Of a stretch of 64,000 nt of DNA, positions 26,463 through 35,899 are shown piece by piece. The notes under the pieces were generated by a model that searched no databases, was not told where the DNA came from, and saw nothing but the letters and a program-made list of their open reading frames with translations. The first letter of the stretch is position 1; each line of letters begins with the position of its first letter. Source of the stretch: Sphingomonas sp. PR090111-T3T-6A (lineage in GTDB: Bacteria; Pseudomonadota; Alphaproteobacteria; Sphingomonadales; Sphingomonadaceae); contig NZ_AORL01000015.1 in NCBI RefSeq assembly GCF_000383095.1, positions 124,008 through 188,007 of the forward strand, written 5' to 3'. A program made the translations under genes and the position numbers.

Positions 26463-28541
26463 ATGGATCTGGTGCGTGTCGAGAACCGGGGGACGGGGTT
26501 GGCGTTGCTCACGATCGCCAATCCGCCGGTCAACGCGCTGGCGGCGCCGGTGCGGGCGGGTTTGGCGGAGGCCATCGTCGCGGTTGGCCGCGACCCCTCC
26601 GTGCGGGCGATCGTCATCGCAGCCGATGGCAAAGCCTTCGTCGCCGGCGCGGACATCGGCGAATTCGGCAAGCCCCCGGTTTCTCCCTCGTTGCCGGATC
26701 TGTTGCAGATTATCGAACAGAGCGAGAAGCCGGTCGTGGCGGCCATCCAGGGGGTGGCGTTCGGCGGCGGTTTCGAGCTGGCATTGGCCTGCCACGGGCG
26801 CATTGTCGGGCCGGACGCGCGGTTGGGTCTGCCGGAGATCAAACTGGGGCTGATCCCCGGCGCAGGTGGCACCCAACGCTTGCCGCGTCTGCTGGGCGCG
26901 GCGCCGGCGTTCGCCATGATGCTGGATGGCAAGCCCGTGAACGCGTTCAAGGCACTCGCACTGGGCCTCGTCGACCAGCTTGCCGACGGCGATCTGCTGG
27001 CGGCCGCCAACGCCTATGCGCTGGAGTTGGCCGATGCAGGCCAGTCTCCGCAGGTTCGCACCCGCGTCGGCAGGTTCACGACGGAAGATCGCGCGGATTT
27101 CGAGGCGGCGGCTGCCGAAGCGATCCGGCGCTCGCCGAAGCTCCCCAATGTCGCCGCGCTCGCCGAAGCGGTGCGCGCCGCGATGGACCTGCCTTTTGAT
27201 GAGGGACTGGCGGTGGAGCGGGCGCGCTTCCTGTCGCTCGTCGACGATCCGACCTCGAAGGCATTGCGCCATGTCTTTTTCGCGGAACGGGCGGCAGGGC
27301 GCATCCCCGGCATCGGCAAGGAGGTGAAGGCCCGGCCGATCGCCCAGGCGGCCGTGATCGGTGCCGGCACGATGGGTGGCGGCATCGCCATGAGCTTCGC
27401 CGAGGCCGGGATTCCGGTGACGCTGATCGAGGTCGAGGAGGCTGCCCTCCAGACCGGGCTCGGGCGGGTCCGCGCCAATTACGAGGCGTCGTGCAAGCGC
27501 GGCTCGCTGTCGGTCGAGGATATGAAGAAGAGGCTCGGGCTGATCCGTGGCGCTGTCGGGCTTGAGGCCGCGGCGGACGCCGACGTGATCGTCGAGGCGG
27601 CGTTCGAGGAGATGGGCGTGAAGGCCGGAATCTTCGGCGCGCTCGACCGTATCGCGAAGCCCGGTGCGATCCTTGCGACTAACACTTCCTATCTGGACGT
27701 CAACGCGATCGCGGCCTGCACATCGCGTCCCGCCGACGTGGTGGGGCTCCATTTCTTCAGCCCGGCCAACATCATGCGCCTGCTGGAGGTGGTGCGCGGG
27801 GCGGAGACAGCGCCGGACGTGCTCGTCACCAGCTTCGAACTCGGTCGTAAATTGGGCAAGCTGCCGGTGATCGTGGGTGTCTGCCACGGCTTCGTCGGCA
27901 ACCGCATCCTCGCCAAGCGCAGTCAGGCAGCGGAGCGGCTGCTGCTGGCGGGCGCGCTGCCGCACGAGATCGATGCGGCGGTGACCGATTTCGGCTTCCG
28001 CATGGGGCCGTTCGCGATGGCCGATCTGGCCGGTCAGGACATCGGATGGCGCGTCCGCAAGGCCACTGGTGCGCGCGCGCCGGTGTCGGACGCGCTCTGT
28101 GAGATGGGGCGCTTCGGCCAGAAGACCGGACGCGGCTTCTACCTCTATCCCGAAGGTGCGCGGAAGGGCACGCGAGACCCGGAAACGGAGGCGCTGATCG
28201 CCCGCCTTTCCGAGGAGCAGGGGATCGCGCGACGGAGCTTCACGCCGGACGAGATCATCGCGCGGCTCTTCTACCCGATGGTGAACGAGGGCGCGAAAAT
28301 CCTGGAGGAAGGGATCGCTGCGCGGGCGAGCGATATCGATCTCATCTGGATCAACGGCTACAACTGGCCTGCCTTCACGGGTGGCCCGATGCACTGGGCG
28401 GACGGTATCGGTTTCGACCGGATCGTCGCCGCGCTTGACGAGATCGCGACGGAGACGGGGGAGGATTCCCTTCGCCCGACGGCGCTGCTCCGCCGGCTCG
28501 CCGAAAGTGGTGAAGTGCTGGCTAATGTGGTGGCGTTGTGA
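26463..28541 (+). CDS. FadB/FadJ-like enoyl-CoA hydratase / 3-hydroxyacyl-CoA dehydrogenase
   Basis: A 692-residue multifunctional beta-oxidation protein. Residues 1-180 are a crotonase domain with A-G-A-D-I-G-E-F (oxyanion) and G-L-P-E-I-K-L-G-L-I-P-G (catalytic Glu). Residues about 295-475 are the NAD-binding domain with V-I-G-A-G-T-M-G-G-G-I, and H-F-F-S-P-A-N carries the catalytic His. Two C-terminal helical domains follow (G-F-V-G-N-R and the last 90 residues). It hydrates 2-enoyl-CoA and oxidises the 3-hydroxyacyl-CoA. The ATG at 26463 opens a five-gene operon and its stop overlaps the next ATG. Confidence 0.92.
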   Translation: MDLVRVENRGTGLALLTIANPPVNALAAPVRAGLAEAIVAVGRDPSVRAIVIAADGKAFVAGADIGEFGKPPVSPSLPDLLQIIEQSEKPVVAAIQGVAFGGGFELALACHGRIVGPDARLGLPEIKLGLIPGAGGTQRLPRLLGAAPAFAMMLDGKPVNAFKALALGLVDQLADGDLLAAANAYALELADAGQSPQVRTRVGRFTTEDRADFEAAAAEAIRRSPKLPNVAALAEAVRAAMDLPFDEGLAVERARFLSLVDDPTSKALRHVFFAERAAGRIPGIGKEVKARPIAQAAVIGAGTMGGGIAMSFAEAGIPVTLIEVEEAALQTGLGRVRANYEASCKRGSLSVEDMKKRLGLIRGAVGLEAAADADVIVEAAFEEMGVKAGIFGALDRIAKPGAILATNTSYLDVNAIAACTSRPADVVGLHFFSPANIMRLLEVVRGAETAPDVLVTSFELGRKLGKLPVIVGVCHGFVGNRILAKRSQAAERLLLAGALPHEIDAAVTDFGFRMGPFAMADLAGQDIGWRVRKATGARAPVSDALCEMGRFGQKTGRGFYLYPEGARKGTRDPETEALIARLSEEQGIARRSFTPDEIIARLFYPMVNEGAKILEEGIAARASDIDLIWINGYNWPAFTGGPMHWADGIGFDRIVAALDEIATETGEDSLRPTALLRRLAESGEVLANVVAL

Positions 28542-30238
28542 TGACCGCCGTCCCCAAGCCGCTCTGGCAGCGGCATTTCCCCGATGTGGCGGATTGGGGT
28601 GCTCCGCTCGAAATCACGACCGTGCCGGAGCTTCTGGCACAGGGCGTCTCGATGGGCCGGGACAAGCCCGTGCTGGATTTCCGGGGGGCGAAGATGTCCT
28701 ACGGTGAACTGGCCGACGATGTCGAACGGCTGGCGAGCGGGCTCGCGCAGGCGGGTGTGGAGCGGGGGATGCCCGTGGCGCTGCTGCTGCCCAACACGCC
28801 CTACCATCCGATTGCTTTCTTCGCGGTGACGCGGCTGGGCGCGCGGGTCGTGCATCTCAGCCCCCTCGATGCGCGACGCGAGATCGAGCATAAGCTGAAG
28901 GCATCGGGCGCGCGCTGGCTCATCACCACCAATCTGCCGGATCTTCTGCCGAAGGCGATGGGCCAGCTCGACGCCGGGCTGCTCGATCATCTGCTGGTGG
29001 GTGACGATGCGCGGTGGGGTGCGGGGCAGGTATCGCCCCTGCCTATCGGCCAATATTCGGGCACGCGCGATCTCGCGGAGCTGTTCAGCGATACCCCGCT
29101 CGCGGTTCCGATGCCGGCCGTGGAGGACATCGCCCTGCTCCAGTTCACGGGGGGCACCACCGGGGCTCCCAAGATCGCCATGCTGAGCCATGGCAACCTG
29201 ACGGCATCGGTAAGCATCTACCGCCTGTGGCGGGCTTTTGGAGAGCTTCCGGTGCCGGGCGCCGAGAAGGCCGTGGCGGTCCTGCCGCTCTTCCACATCT
29301 TCGCGCTGACCACGATCCTTCTTCGGAGCCTGCGCGACGGCAATGAGCTGCTGCTGCGTCAGCGCTTCGACGTGGAGGAGCTGGTTCGCGACATTGAAGC
29401 GGGGCGGGCGACACAGATGTCCGGCGTGCCGACCATGTGGGTAGCGCTGATCAACCGGCCGGGCATCGAGCAGGTGGATTTTTCCTCCCTCAAGACCTGC
29501 GTCAGCGGAGGCGCGCCGCTTCCCCTCGAAGTGCAGGCGCGCGTGGAGGAGCTGGTCGACAACAGGCTCATCAATGGCTGGGGAATGACCGAGACGGCGC
29601 CGGCCGGCACGCGCCTGCCCAAAACGGCTGACCGGCGCGCCGGCGTGATCGGCGTTCCGCTGCCGGGCATCGACATGCGGATCGTCTCGATGGACGATCC
29701 TTCGCGCGAATTGCCGGTCGGCGAAGTGGGCGAGATCGCGATCCGTGGCCCCAACGTGTTCAAGGGCTATTTCGGTAACGAGCAGGGCACCGCGGAGGCA
29801 TTCCGCGACGGCTGGTTCCTGACCGGCGACATGGGCCGGATGGACGCACAGGGCCTGTTCGCGCTCGTCGACCGGCGGAAGAACATGATCATCTCGTCGG
29901 GCTTCAACGTCTATCCGGCGGCGGTCGAGAACGCGATCTACGAACATCCGGCGGTGAAGGAGGTCATCGTCATTGGCGTGCCTGATTCCTATCGGGGCCA
30001 GTCCGCCAAGGCCTATGTCACGCTCCGCGAGGGAGCCGGGCGTTTCACGCTGGAGGAGCTTGCCGCTTTCCTGGCCGATCGGCTCGGGCGGCATGAGATC
30101 CCACGCGCGCTGGAATTCCGCGATGCGTTGCCCCGTAGTCCGGTGGGCAAGCTGCTGCCGCTCGCGCTCAAGGCCGAGGTGGAGGCGGAACTCGCCGCCG
30201 CCCAGGCCGCCGCGCCGGACACCCCTTCCAAGCATTGA
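28541..30238 (+). CDS. Long-chain acyl-CoA ligase (AMP-forming)
   Basis: A 565-residue ANL-superfamily enzyme. The P-loop motif L-L-Q-F-T-G-G-T-T-G-A-P-K is near residue 200, followed by N-G-W-G-M-T-E-T-A-P (motif for adenylate), then D-G-W-F-L-T-G-D-M-G and the D-R-R-K-N-M-I hinge, and P-R-S-P-V-G-K-L near the end with the catalytic Lys. It activates a carboxylic acid to its CoA thioester, feeding the dehydrogenases of the same operon. The ATG overlaps the previous stop (TGATG). It has the length of FadD-like ligases. Confidence 0.9.
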   Translation: MTAVPKPLWQRHFPDVADWGAPLEITTVPELLAQGVSMGRDKPVLDFRGAKMSYGELADDVERLASGLAQAGVERGMPVALLLPNTPYHPIAFFAVTRLGARVVHLSPLDARREIEHKLKASGARWLITTNLPDLLPKAMGQLDAGLLDHLLVGDDARWGAGQVSPLPIGQYSGTRDLAELFSDTPLAVPMPAVEDIALLQFTGGTTGAPKIAMLSHGNLTASVSIYRLWRAFGELPVPGAEKAVAVLPLFHIFALTTILLRSLRDGNELLLRQRFDVEELVRDIEAGRATQMSGVPTMWVALINRPGIEQVDFSSLKTCVSGGAPLPLEVQARVEELVDNRLINGWGMTETAPAGTRLPKTADRRAGVIGVPLPGIDMRIVSMDDPSRELPVGEVGEIAIRGPNVFKGYFGNEQGTAEAFRDGWFLTGDMGRMDAQGLFALVDRRKNMIISSGFNVYPAAVENAIYEHPAVKEVIVIGVPDSYRGQSAKAYVTLREGAGRFTLEELAAFLADRLGRHEIPRALEFRDALPRSPVGKLLPLALKAEVEAELAAAQAAAPDTPSKH

Positions 30239-30255
30239 AACCGAGGAAAAGGCTC

Positions 30256-31446
30256 ATGACCGAAGCCGTCATCGTCTCCACCGCCCGCACGCCGATCGGC
30301 AAGGCGCATCGCGGTGCGTTCAACAACACCAAGGGCGCCGATCTGGCCGCCCACGCCATCCGTCATGCGCTGGCGCGAACGTCGCTCGATCCGGCCGACG
30401 TGGAGGATGTGATCCTCGGCTGCGGCTATCCGGAGGGCGCGACCGGCGGGAACGTCGCCCGCCATGCCTCGATCATCGCGGGCCTGCCCGTCAGCACCAG
30501 CGGCATGGTGGTCAGCCGCTTCTGCGCGTCGGGTCTGGAGGCGGTGGCGGCTGCCGCTCGGCGCATCGCCTTCGACGGCGTGCCCGTCGCGATCGCGGGT
30601 GGTGTCGAGTCCATCTCGCTGGTCCAGCCGGTCGATCGCGAGAAGATCCGCAACGACTGGTTGATGGCCAACAAGCCGGACATCTACGTCTCGATGCTGG
30701 AGACGGGCGACACGGTCGCCCATCGCTACGGCATCTCGCGTGAGGTGCAGGACGCCTTCTCGCTCGAGAGCCAGTTGCGTACCGCCCGCGCGCAGGCGGC
30801 CGGCATCTACGACGCCGAGATCGTGCCGATGACAGTCGAGAAGATCGTCACCGACAAGGCGACCGGCGAGACCCGCAAGGAGACGGTGACGCTCGCCAAA
30901 GACGAGGGCAATCGCCCGGACTCGACGCTCGAAGGGCTGGCCAAGCTCCAGCCGGTGCGCGGCGAGGGGCAGTTCGTGACCGCCGGCAACGCCAGCCAGT
31001 TCTCCGATGGCGCGTCGGCGACGGTGCTGATGTCGTCCGATGAGGCCGCGCGCCGGGGCATCGAGCCGCTCGCCTACTTCCGCGGCTATGCGACCGCCGG
31101 CGTCGAGCCGGACGAGATGGGCATCGGCCCCGTCCTCGCCATCCCGCGCCTGCTCGAACGCCACGGGCTCACGGTGGCCGACATCGACCTGTGGGAGCTG
31201 AACGAGGCCTTCGCCTCGCAGGCGGTCTATTGCCGCGACACGCTCGGCATCGATCCGGCGCTCCTCAACGTCAACGGCGGCGCCATCGCGATCGGCCACC
31301 CCTACGGCATGACCGGCGCCCGCCAGGTTGGTCACATCACCCTCGAAGGGCGCCGACGCGGCATCCGCTACGCCGTCGTCTCCATGTGTGTCGCGGGGGG
31401 GCTGGGGGCCGCAGGACTTATCGAAATCAATCCGGGATCGAACTGA
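30256..31446 (+). CDS. Acetyl-CoA acetyltransferase (thiolase)
   Basis: A 396-residue thiolase. The N-domain starts [11 protein letters not shown] and bears the nucleophile Cys in R-F-C-A-S-G-L-E-A near residue 90. The C-domain carries [18 protein letters not shown] with the catalytic His and [12 protein letters not shown] with the second Cys. It cleaves 3-ketoacyl-CoA at the end of the cycle encoded here. The start at 30256 follows GAGGAAA. The stop overlaps the next ATG. Confidence 0.93.
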   Translation: MTEAVIVSTARTPIGKAHRGAFNNTKGADLAAHAIRHALARTSLDPADVEDVILGCGYPEGATGGNVARHASIIAGLPVSTSGMVVSRFCASGLEAVAAAARRIAFDGVPVAIAGGVESISLVQPVDREKIRNDWLMANKPDIYVSMLETGDTVAHRYGISREVQDAFSLESQLRTARAQAAGIYDAEIVPMTVEKIVTDKATGETRKETVTLAKDEGNRPDSTLEGLAKLQPVRGEGQFVTAGNASQFSDGASATVLMSSDEAARRGIEPLAYFRGYATAGVEPDEMGIGPVLAIPRLLERHGLTVADIDLWELNEAFASQAVYCRDTLGIDPALLNVNGGAIAIGHPYGMTGARQVGHITLEGRRRGIRYAVVSMCVAGGLGAAGLIEINPGSN

Positions 31447-32642
31447 TGGACATCCGCTTTACCCCCGAGGAAACGGCCTTCCGCGAGGAAGTCCGGCACT
31501 TCTTCCGCACCGAAATCCCTGCCGAGATTCGCGAGAAGGTTTCCTCCGGCAAGAAATTGTCGCGCGAGGATCATGTTACCTCCCAGCGCATCCTGAACGA
31601 CAAGGGCTGGGCCGTTCCGCACTGGCCGGTCGAATATGGCGGGCAGTCGTGGACCGCGGTGCAGCGCTACATCTTCATGGAGGAGCTGATGCAGGCGGCG
31701 GTGCCCATGCCGCTCCAGTTCAACTGTTTCATGGTCGGCCCGGTGATCGCGACCTTTGGCAGCGAAGCGCAGAAAGCCCGCTTCCTCCCGCGCATCCGCA
31801 GTCTGGAGGACTGGTGGTGCCAGGGCTTCTCGGAGCCGGGCGCGGGCTCTGATCTCGCCTCGCTCAAGACGCGCGCGGTGCGTGACGGCGACCATTATGT
31901 CGTCGACGGCCAGAAGACGTGGACGACCCTCGGCCAGTATGCCGACTGGATATTCTGTCTCGTGCGCACCGATCCGGAGGCGAAGAAGCAGAAGGGCATC
32001 TCCTTCCTGCTCATCGACATGAAGACGCCGGGCATCACGGTGCGCCCGATCATCACCATCGACGGCCGCCACGAGGTCAACGAGGTGTTCTTCGACAGCG
32101 TCCGCGTGCCGGTGGAAAATCTGGTCGGCGAGGAGAACAAGGGCTGGGACTATGCCAAGTTCCTGCTCGCCAACGAACGGGCCGGCATCGCCCGCGTCGG
32201 CATGTCGAAGGAGCGCATCGCCCGCATCAAGCGGCTCGCCAAGGCGACGCCGGCGGGTGAGGGGACGATGTGGGACGATCTCGATTTCCGTCACCGTGTC
32301 GCCGCGGTGGAGATCGAGCTGAAAGCGCTGGAGATCACGCAGATGCGCGTCGTCGCGGCGCAGGCGACGCTCGATCCCACCAAGCCCGATCCGATGTCCT
32401 CCATCCTCAAGATCAAGGGATCGGAGCTTCAGCAGGCGACCACCGAGCTGCTGCTCGAACTCGCCGGCCCCAATGCCATGCCCGCCCGCGCGGATGGTCG
32501 CATCCATAACGATATGGAGGCGCTGACCGCCTGGGCCGACACCGCCGCGCCGACCTATTTCAACTACCGCAAGGTATCGATCTACGGCGGCTCCAACGAA
32601 ATTCAGCACAATGTGATCGCCAAGGCGATCCTCGGCCTTTGA
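31446..32642 (+). CDS. Acyl-CoA dehydrogenase, large-type FAD enzyme
   Basis: A 398-residue acyl-CoA dehydrogenase. The N-terminal helical domain begins F-T-P-E-E-T-A-F-R-E-E-V-R; the middle beta domain carries Q-G-F-S-E-P-G-A-G-S-D-L-A and the nearby W-T-T-L-G-Q-Y-A-D-W. The C-terminal domain ends with Y-G-G-S-N-E-I-Q-H-N. It introduces the 2,3 double bond with electron transfer via ETF. It is co-encoded with a second, more divergent dehydrogenase; in several steroid or terpenoid pathways such pairs form heteromers, which may be so here (inference). Its ATG overlaps the thiolase stop by TGATG. Confidence 0.92.
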   Translation: MDIRFTPEETAFREEVRHFFRTEIPAEIREKVSSGKKLSREDHVTSQRILNDKGWAVPHWPVEYGGQSWTAVQRYIFMEELMQAAVPMPLQFNCFMVGPVIATFGSEAQKARFLPRIRSLEDWWCQGFSEPGAGSDLASLKTRAVRDGDHYVVDGQKTWTTLGQYADWIFCLVRTDPEAKKQKGISFLLIDMKTPGITVRPIITIDGRHEVNEVFFDSVRVPVENLVGEENKGWDYAKFLLANERAGIARVGMSKERIARIKRLAKATPAGEGTMWDDLDFRHRVAAVEIELKALEITQMRVVAAQATLDPTKPDPMSSILKIKGSELQQATTELLLELAGPNAMPARADGRIHNDMEALTAWADTAAPTYFNYRKVSIYGGSNEIQHNVIAKAILGL

Positions 32643-32654
32643 GGATCTGACATC

Positions 32655-33809
32655 ATGGACTTTGATCTTTCCGACGAGCAGATGCTCCTGAAGGAGACCG
32701 CCGAGCGCTGGGCGAGTGATCGCTATGGTTCGCTGGAGCAGCTCATCGTTGCCCGCAAGGCGCCCGGCGGGTTTCCGGAGCGCGGTTGGGCCGAACTGGC
32801 TGAGCTGGGCCTCCTTGGTCTACCCTTCGCCGAGAGCGATGGCGGCTTTGGCGGTGGCCCTGTCGAGATGCAGGTCGTGATGGAGGCGCTGGGACGGTCG
32901 ATGGCGCCGGAACCCTATTTCGCCAACATCGTGCTGGGCGGCACCGCGCTGCGGCTGGCCGGCGACGATGCGCAACGCGCGGCAATCCTTCCCGGCCTGA
33001 TCGTCGGATCGGCGCGCCTCGCCTTCGCCCATGGCGAAGTACAGGCCCGCTACGACCTGAACGACGTGGCTACCACGGCGGAAGCTGTCGACGGTGGCTT
33101 CCGGCTCAACGGGAGCAAGGCCATGGTGCTCAACGCCGATGTCGCGACGATGCTTGTGGTGAGCGCACGCACGGCGGGTAAGCGTCGCGACGAGAAGGGG
33201 ATCAGCCTGTTCCTCGTGCCCTCCAGCGCTGCCGGCGTCGCGATCGAGCCTTATGCCACACAGGATGAAGGGCGCGCTGCCGATATCGTGCTGACAGACG
33301 TCTTCGTGCCTCAGGATGCGATGCTCGGCCGGGACGGGGAGGCTCTGCCGATCATCCAGCGAGTGGCGGATGGCGCCGTTGCCGCGCTCGCGGCCGAGGC
33401 TGTCGGCCTTATGGAAACGCTCCACGCGCTGACGGTGGAATATCTCAAGGCCCGTCAGCAGTTCGGTGTGTCGATCGGCTCGTTTCAGACGCTCCAGCAC
33501 AAGGCGGTCGACATGCTCGTCGCGGTCGAGCAGGCACGGTCCATGGCGCTCTATGCGGCGATGATGGTCGATGCCGAGGACGCGGAAGAGCGCAGCGCCG
33601 CACTGTCGGCGGTGAAGGTCCAGATCAACCGCTCGGCCCGTCTCGTCGGCCAGACGGCGGTGCAGCTCCACGGGGGCATCGGCATGACCATGGAATATAT
33701 CGGCGCGCATCATTTCCGGCGTCTGGCCATGATCGAGCTGATGTTCGGCGACACGGCGTTCCACCAGCGGCGTATCGTCCGGGCCGGAGGCCTGCTCACG
33801 GAAAGATGA
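32655..33809 (+). CDS. Acyl-CoA dehydrogenase family protein, second subunit-like
   Basis: A 384-residue acyl-CoA dehydrogenase-fold protein. It starts M-D-F-D-L-S-D-E-Q-M-L-L-K-E-T-A, has G-L-L-G-L-P-F-A-E-S-D-G-G-F-G in the N-domain and ends with V-Q-L-H-G-G-I-G-M-T. It lacks the strong S-E-P-G-A-G-S-D loop of its neighbour (A-F-A-H-G-E-V-Q is in its place), a trait of non-catalytic or partner subunits in heteromeric dehydrogenases. It closes the operon and is 12 bases after the previous gene. Confidence 0.9.
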   Translation: MDFDLSDEQMLLKETAERWASDRYGSLEQLIVARKAPGGFPERGWAELAELGLLGLPFAESDGGFGGGPVEMQVVMEALGRSMAPEPYFANIVLGGTALRLAGDDAQRAAILPGLIVGSARLAFAHGEVQARYDLNDVATTAEAVDGGFRLNGSKAMVLNADVATMLVVSARTAGKRRDEKGISLFLVPSSAAGVAIEPYATQDEGRAADIVLTDVFVPQDAMLGRDGEALPIIQRVADGAVAALAAEAVGLMETLHALTVEYLKARQQFGVSIGSFQTLQHKAVDMLVAVEQARSMALYAAMMVDAEDAEERSAALSAVKVQINRSARLVGQTAVQLHGGIGMTMEYIGAHHFRRLAMIELMFGDTAFHQRRIVRAGGLLTER

Positions 33810-33951
33810 GCGCGGGCGCCGTGCCAGGCAATGTTCATGCGGGGCGGCCTCCATCGACGAAGCCGCCTCGCGTGCCCGTGAGCCGCCTTTCGTTCATGTT
33901 GATCGCGCAAGCCGTTTGCGGAGCGGACAGGTGGCCGCGCTTGGCGGTCAC

Positions 33952-34917
33952 CTAGAGCAGGTCATTGCGCAGTTCCCGCACGCCTCGACCGAGGCGCTGT
34001 CGTAACAGAGTGCGCAATGTGGCGCCGTCGACGTAGCCGACCTCCGCGGCGATCGCGTCCAGCCCCAGGCCGCTGCCCTGAATGAGCGATCGCGCCCGCT
34101 CAACCCGAAGGTCCTGGAAATAGGCGAGCGGCGACTTGCCGAGTACCGCGTGGCAGCGACGCTGAAGCGAACGCGGGCTCGTCGCAAGCTCGCTCGCCAC
34201 CGTCTGGAGGGAGAAGCCCTCATGCAGATGCCGGCGTGCCCAGAGTTCGAAGCGCTGGATCAGCGGGTCAGCCTTCGCGAGCTGGTTGGGGATAATATAG
34301 GGCGCCTGCGACGAGCGGAGGTCGGCAAGGAGAAAACGGGAGACCAGGCTCGCGAGTTCGGGGCTCGCCTGGCGGACCAGCCATAGCGCGAGATCGACAT
34401 GCCCCATCGCCGAGCCGGCAGTGATGCCCACGTCTGTCGGGACGAGCATGCGCGTCTCGTCGAGGAGCACATCCGGATAACGCTCCCGGAACAGCGGGGC
34501 GAGCGACCAGGTGCTGGTCGCCTCGCGCCCCTTCAGGACGCCGGCCTCAGCCAGAAGAAAGGTGCCGATGCACGCCGCGGCGATCCGGGTCCCGCCGGCG
34601 CTCCATGCGGCGAGCTGCGCGATCACCTCACGGACGTCCGCTCGCGAGAGGGCCGCGATCAGCGTCTCCGGCGTCGTCGCTTTAAGCGCCGGCACGATAA
34701 CCCAGTCGGGCTTCGGATCGACGGTGACGGGCTGGACCGGGATCGTCAGGCCGAGACCGGATCGCACCTTCCTGCGGACCCCCACGGTCGTCACGTCGAA
34801 GCGCGTCGCGCCGCCCATGGCCCCGGCGGATACCGAGTTGGCCGTGGAGAAAACATCGAGGGTCGCGGTGAGCCCCGTGTCGAACAGACCTTCCAAAGCG
34901 ACGACGAGAATCCGCAT
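33952..34917 (-). CDS. GlxA-type AraC regulator with DJ-1/PfpI-like domain
   Basis: A 321-residue regulator. Residues 1-185 form a DJ-1/PfpI-like sensor (V-A-L-E-G-L-F-D-T-G-L near the start and I-A-A-A-C-I-G-T-F-L-L-A-E-A-G with the nucleophile-like Cys). Residues 220-315 are an AraC double HTH with F-S-L-Q-T-V-A-S-E-L-A-T-S-P-R-S-L-Q-R-R and I-A-A-E-V-G-Y-V-D-G-A-T-L-R. It is divergent from the small YciI/muconolactone isomerase-like gene at 35025 and probably controls it. Confidence 0.88.
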   Translation of the reverse strand: MRILVVALEGLFDTGLTATLDVFSTANSVSAGAMGGATRFDVTTVGVRRKVRSGLGLTIPVQPVTVDPKPDWVIVPALKATTPETLIAALSRADVREVIAQLAAWSAGGTRIAAACIGTFLLAEAGVLKGREATSTWSLAPLFRERYPDVLLDETRMLVPTDVGITAGSAMGHVDLALWLVRQASPELASLVSRFLLADLRSSQAPYIIPNQLAKADPLIQRFELWARRHLHEGFSLQTVASELATSPRSLQRRCHAVLGKSPLAYFQDLRVERARSLIQGSGLGLDAIAAEVGYVDGATLRTLLRQRLGRGVRELRNDLL

Positions 34918-35024
34918 GGCGTAAATGGCCCTAAACTTGTCACTTGCGACGATAGCGGATGACGAGTGCGATGACTAGGTCTCGGCTCGCCGGGCATCCC
35001 GCCCGCGCTTCGAGGAGATCAGTC

Positions 35025-35318
35025 ATGAAGGTTCTGGCTATTGGTTCGATCGTGAAACCGGTGTCGGACGAAGAGCGCGAGCGCATCCTGCCGCGTGAGG
35101 TGCCGCACACGCTGCAACTCTATCTCGACGGTGTGATCGAGCAGTTCTGGTTCCGGCAGGATCGACCGGGGCCCGTCTTCCTCATGGAGGTGGAATCGGT
35201 CGAGGCGGCGAAGGCTGTTATCGATGCGATGCCCATCATGATCGAGGGCGTCGCTGAATATGAGTTCGTGCCGGTGGGGCCGCTTGCGCCGCTGGGCCGG
35301 CTGATCGCGGGGAAGTGA
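35025..35318 (+). CDS. Small dimeric alpha/beta-barrel protein (YciI/muconolactone isomerase-like)
   Basis: A 97-residue protein beginning M-K-V-L-A-I-G-S-I and carrying F-L-M-E-V-E-S-V-E-A-A-K-A-V-I near residue 52. The beta-alpha-beta pattern and size match the dimeric ferredoxin-like superfamily (YciI, EthD, muconolactone isomerase). The ATG follows GAGGAGAT. Its divergent neighbour is a GlxA-type regulator. Substrate unknown. Confidence 0.7.
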   Translation: MKVLAIGSIVKPVSDEERERILPREVPHTLQLYLDGVIEQFWFRQDRPGPVFLMEVESVEAAKAVIDAMPIMIEGVAEYEFVPVGPLAPLGRLIAGK

Positions 35319-35324
35319 AAGGTC

Positions 35325-35456
35325 GGCCCGGCCCTTCGTTCGGGGCCGGGCCCGCACCAAAACCGGCCATCCGTTCGTCCCCGACAGATTTGGTCTTTTG
35401 GCCAAAGATTGCGTTCGAACGGAAAGCGCCGGCCTCAATGGGCCGGCGCTCTTTCC
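35325..35456. terminator. Two strong hairpins between convergent genes
   Basis: GGCCCGGCCC (35325-35334) pairs perfectly with GGGCCGGGCC (35343-35352) around an 8-base loop. A second stem, GGAAAGCGCCGGCC (35421-35434) with GGCCGGCGCTCTTTCC (35441-35456), has one bulge. The genes at 35025 (+) and 35476 (-) converge on them, so they probably terminate transcription from both sides. Neither has a long T-run on the plus strand. Confidence 0.65.
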
Positions 35457-35475
35457 AATATGAAAACCGGATCGA

Positions 35476-35856
35476 TCAATCTGTCATCTCCTCGATCGTG
35501 CCGACCCGGTCGGGATAGAAAGCGAGATGGTCCTTGATCCCGGCGACCGCGTCATAGGGCGCCTCGTAGGTCCAGATCGCGTTCACGGAGCGTTCGCCGC
35601 CGGCCGGGATGCTGAAGTAGGAGGCATCGCCCTTATAGGGGCAATAGGTGGCGTGATCCGTCCGCTCCAGCGCGGTCATGTCGACATCCTTGCGGGGGAT
35701 ATACTGGACGGCGGGATAATGCGCCTCCCGCAAGGTGAGGGCGTCGGTGGTGTCGGCGATCGTCTTGCCGCCGAGCGTGACGACGACACGGTGGGGATTG
35801 CGCTCGATCGTGATCGGGTGATCGGGCCCCGGGATCTTGATGATCTTGTCGGACAT
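35476..35856 (-). CDS. DUF427 domain-containing protein
   Basis: A 126-residue protein of the DUF427 family. It has the conserved pattern V-V-V-T-L-G-G-K-T-I-A-D-T near residue 25, the A-V-Q-Y-I-P-R-K-D-V motif and C-P-Y-K-G-D-A-S-Y near residue 73, with W-T-Y-E-A-P at about residue 95. No enzymatic role is established. I chose the ATG at 35856. It lies 43 bases after an SDR gene on the same strand, as the last gene of the run facing the LysR gene at 38871. Confidence 0.85.
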   Translation of the reverse strand: MSDKIIKIPGPDHPITIERNPHRVVVTLGGKTIADTTDALTLREAHYPAVQYIPRKDVDMTALERTDHATYCPYKGDASYFSIPAGGERSVNAIWTYEAPYDAVAGIKDHLAFYPDRVGTIEEMTD

Positions 35857-35899
35857 GGAATGTCTCCTCAACGGGCTTGGGAAGATAGAGAATAGTTGC

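Noticed and set aside
26400-30235. Long antisense frames opposite the FadB-like and acyl-CoA ligase genes
   Set aside because: Their translations show only low-complexity His/Arg/Asp-rich sequence; the plus-strand genes carry complete catalytic motifs and stop-start overlaps.
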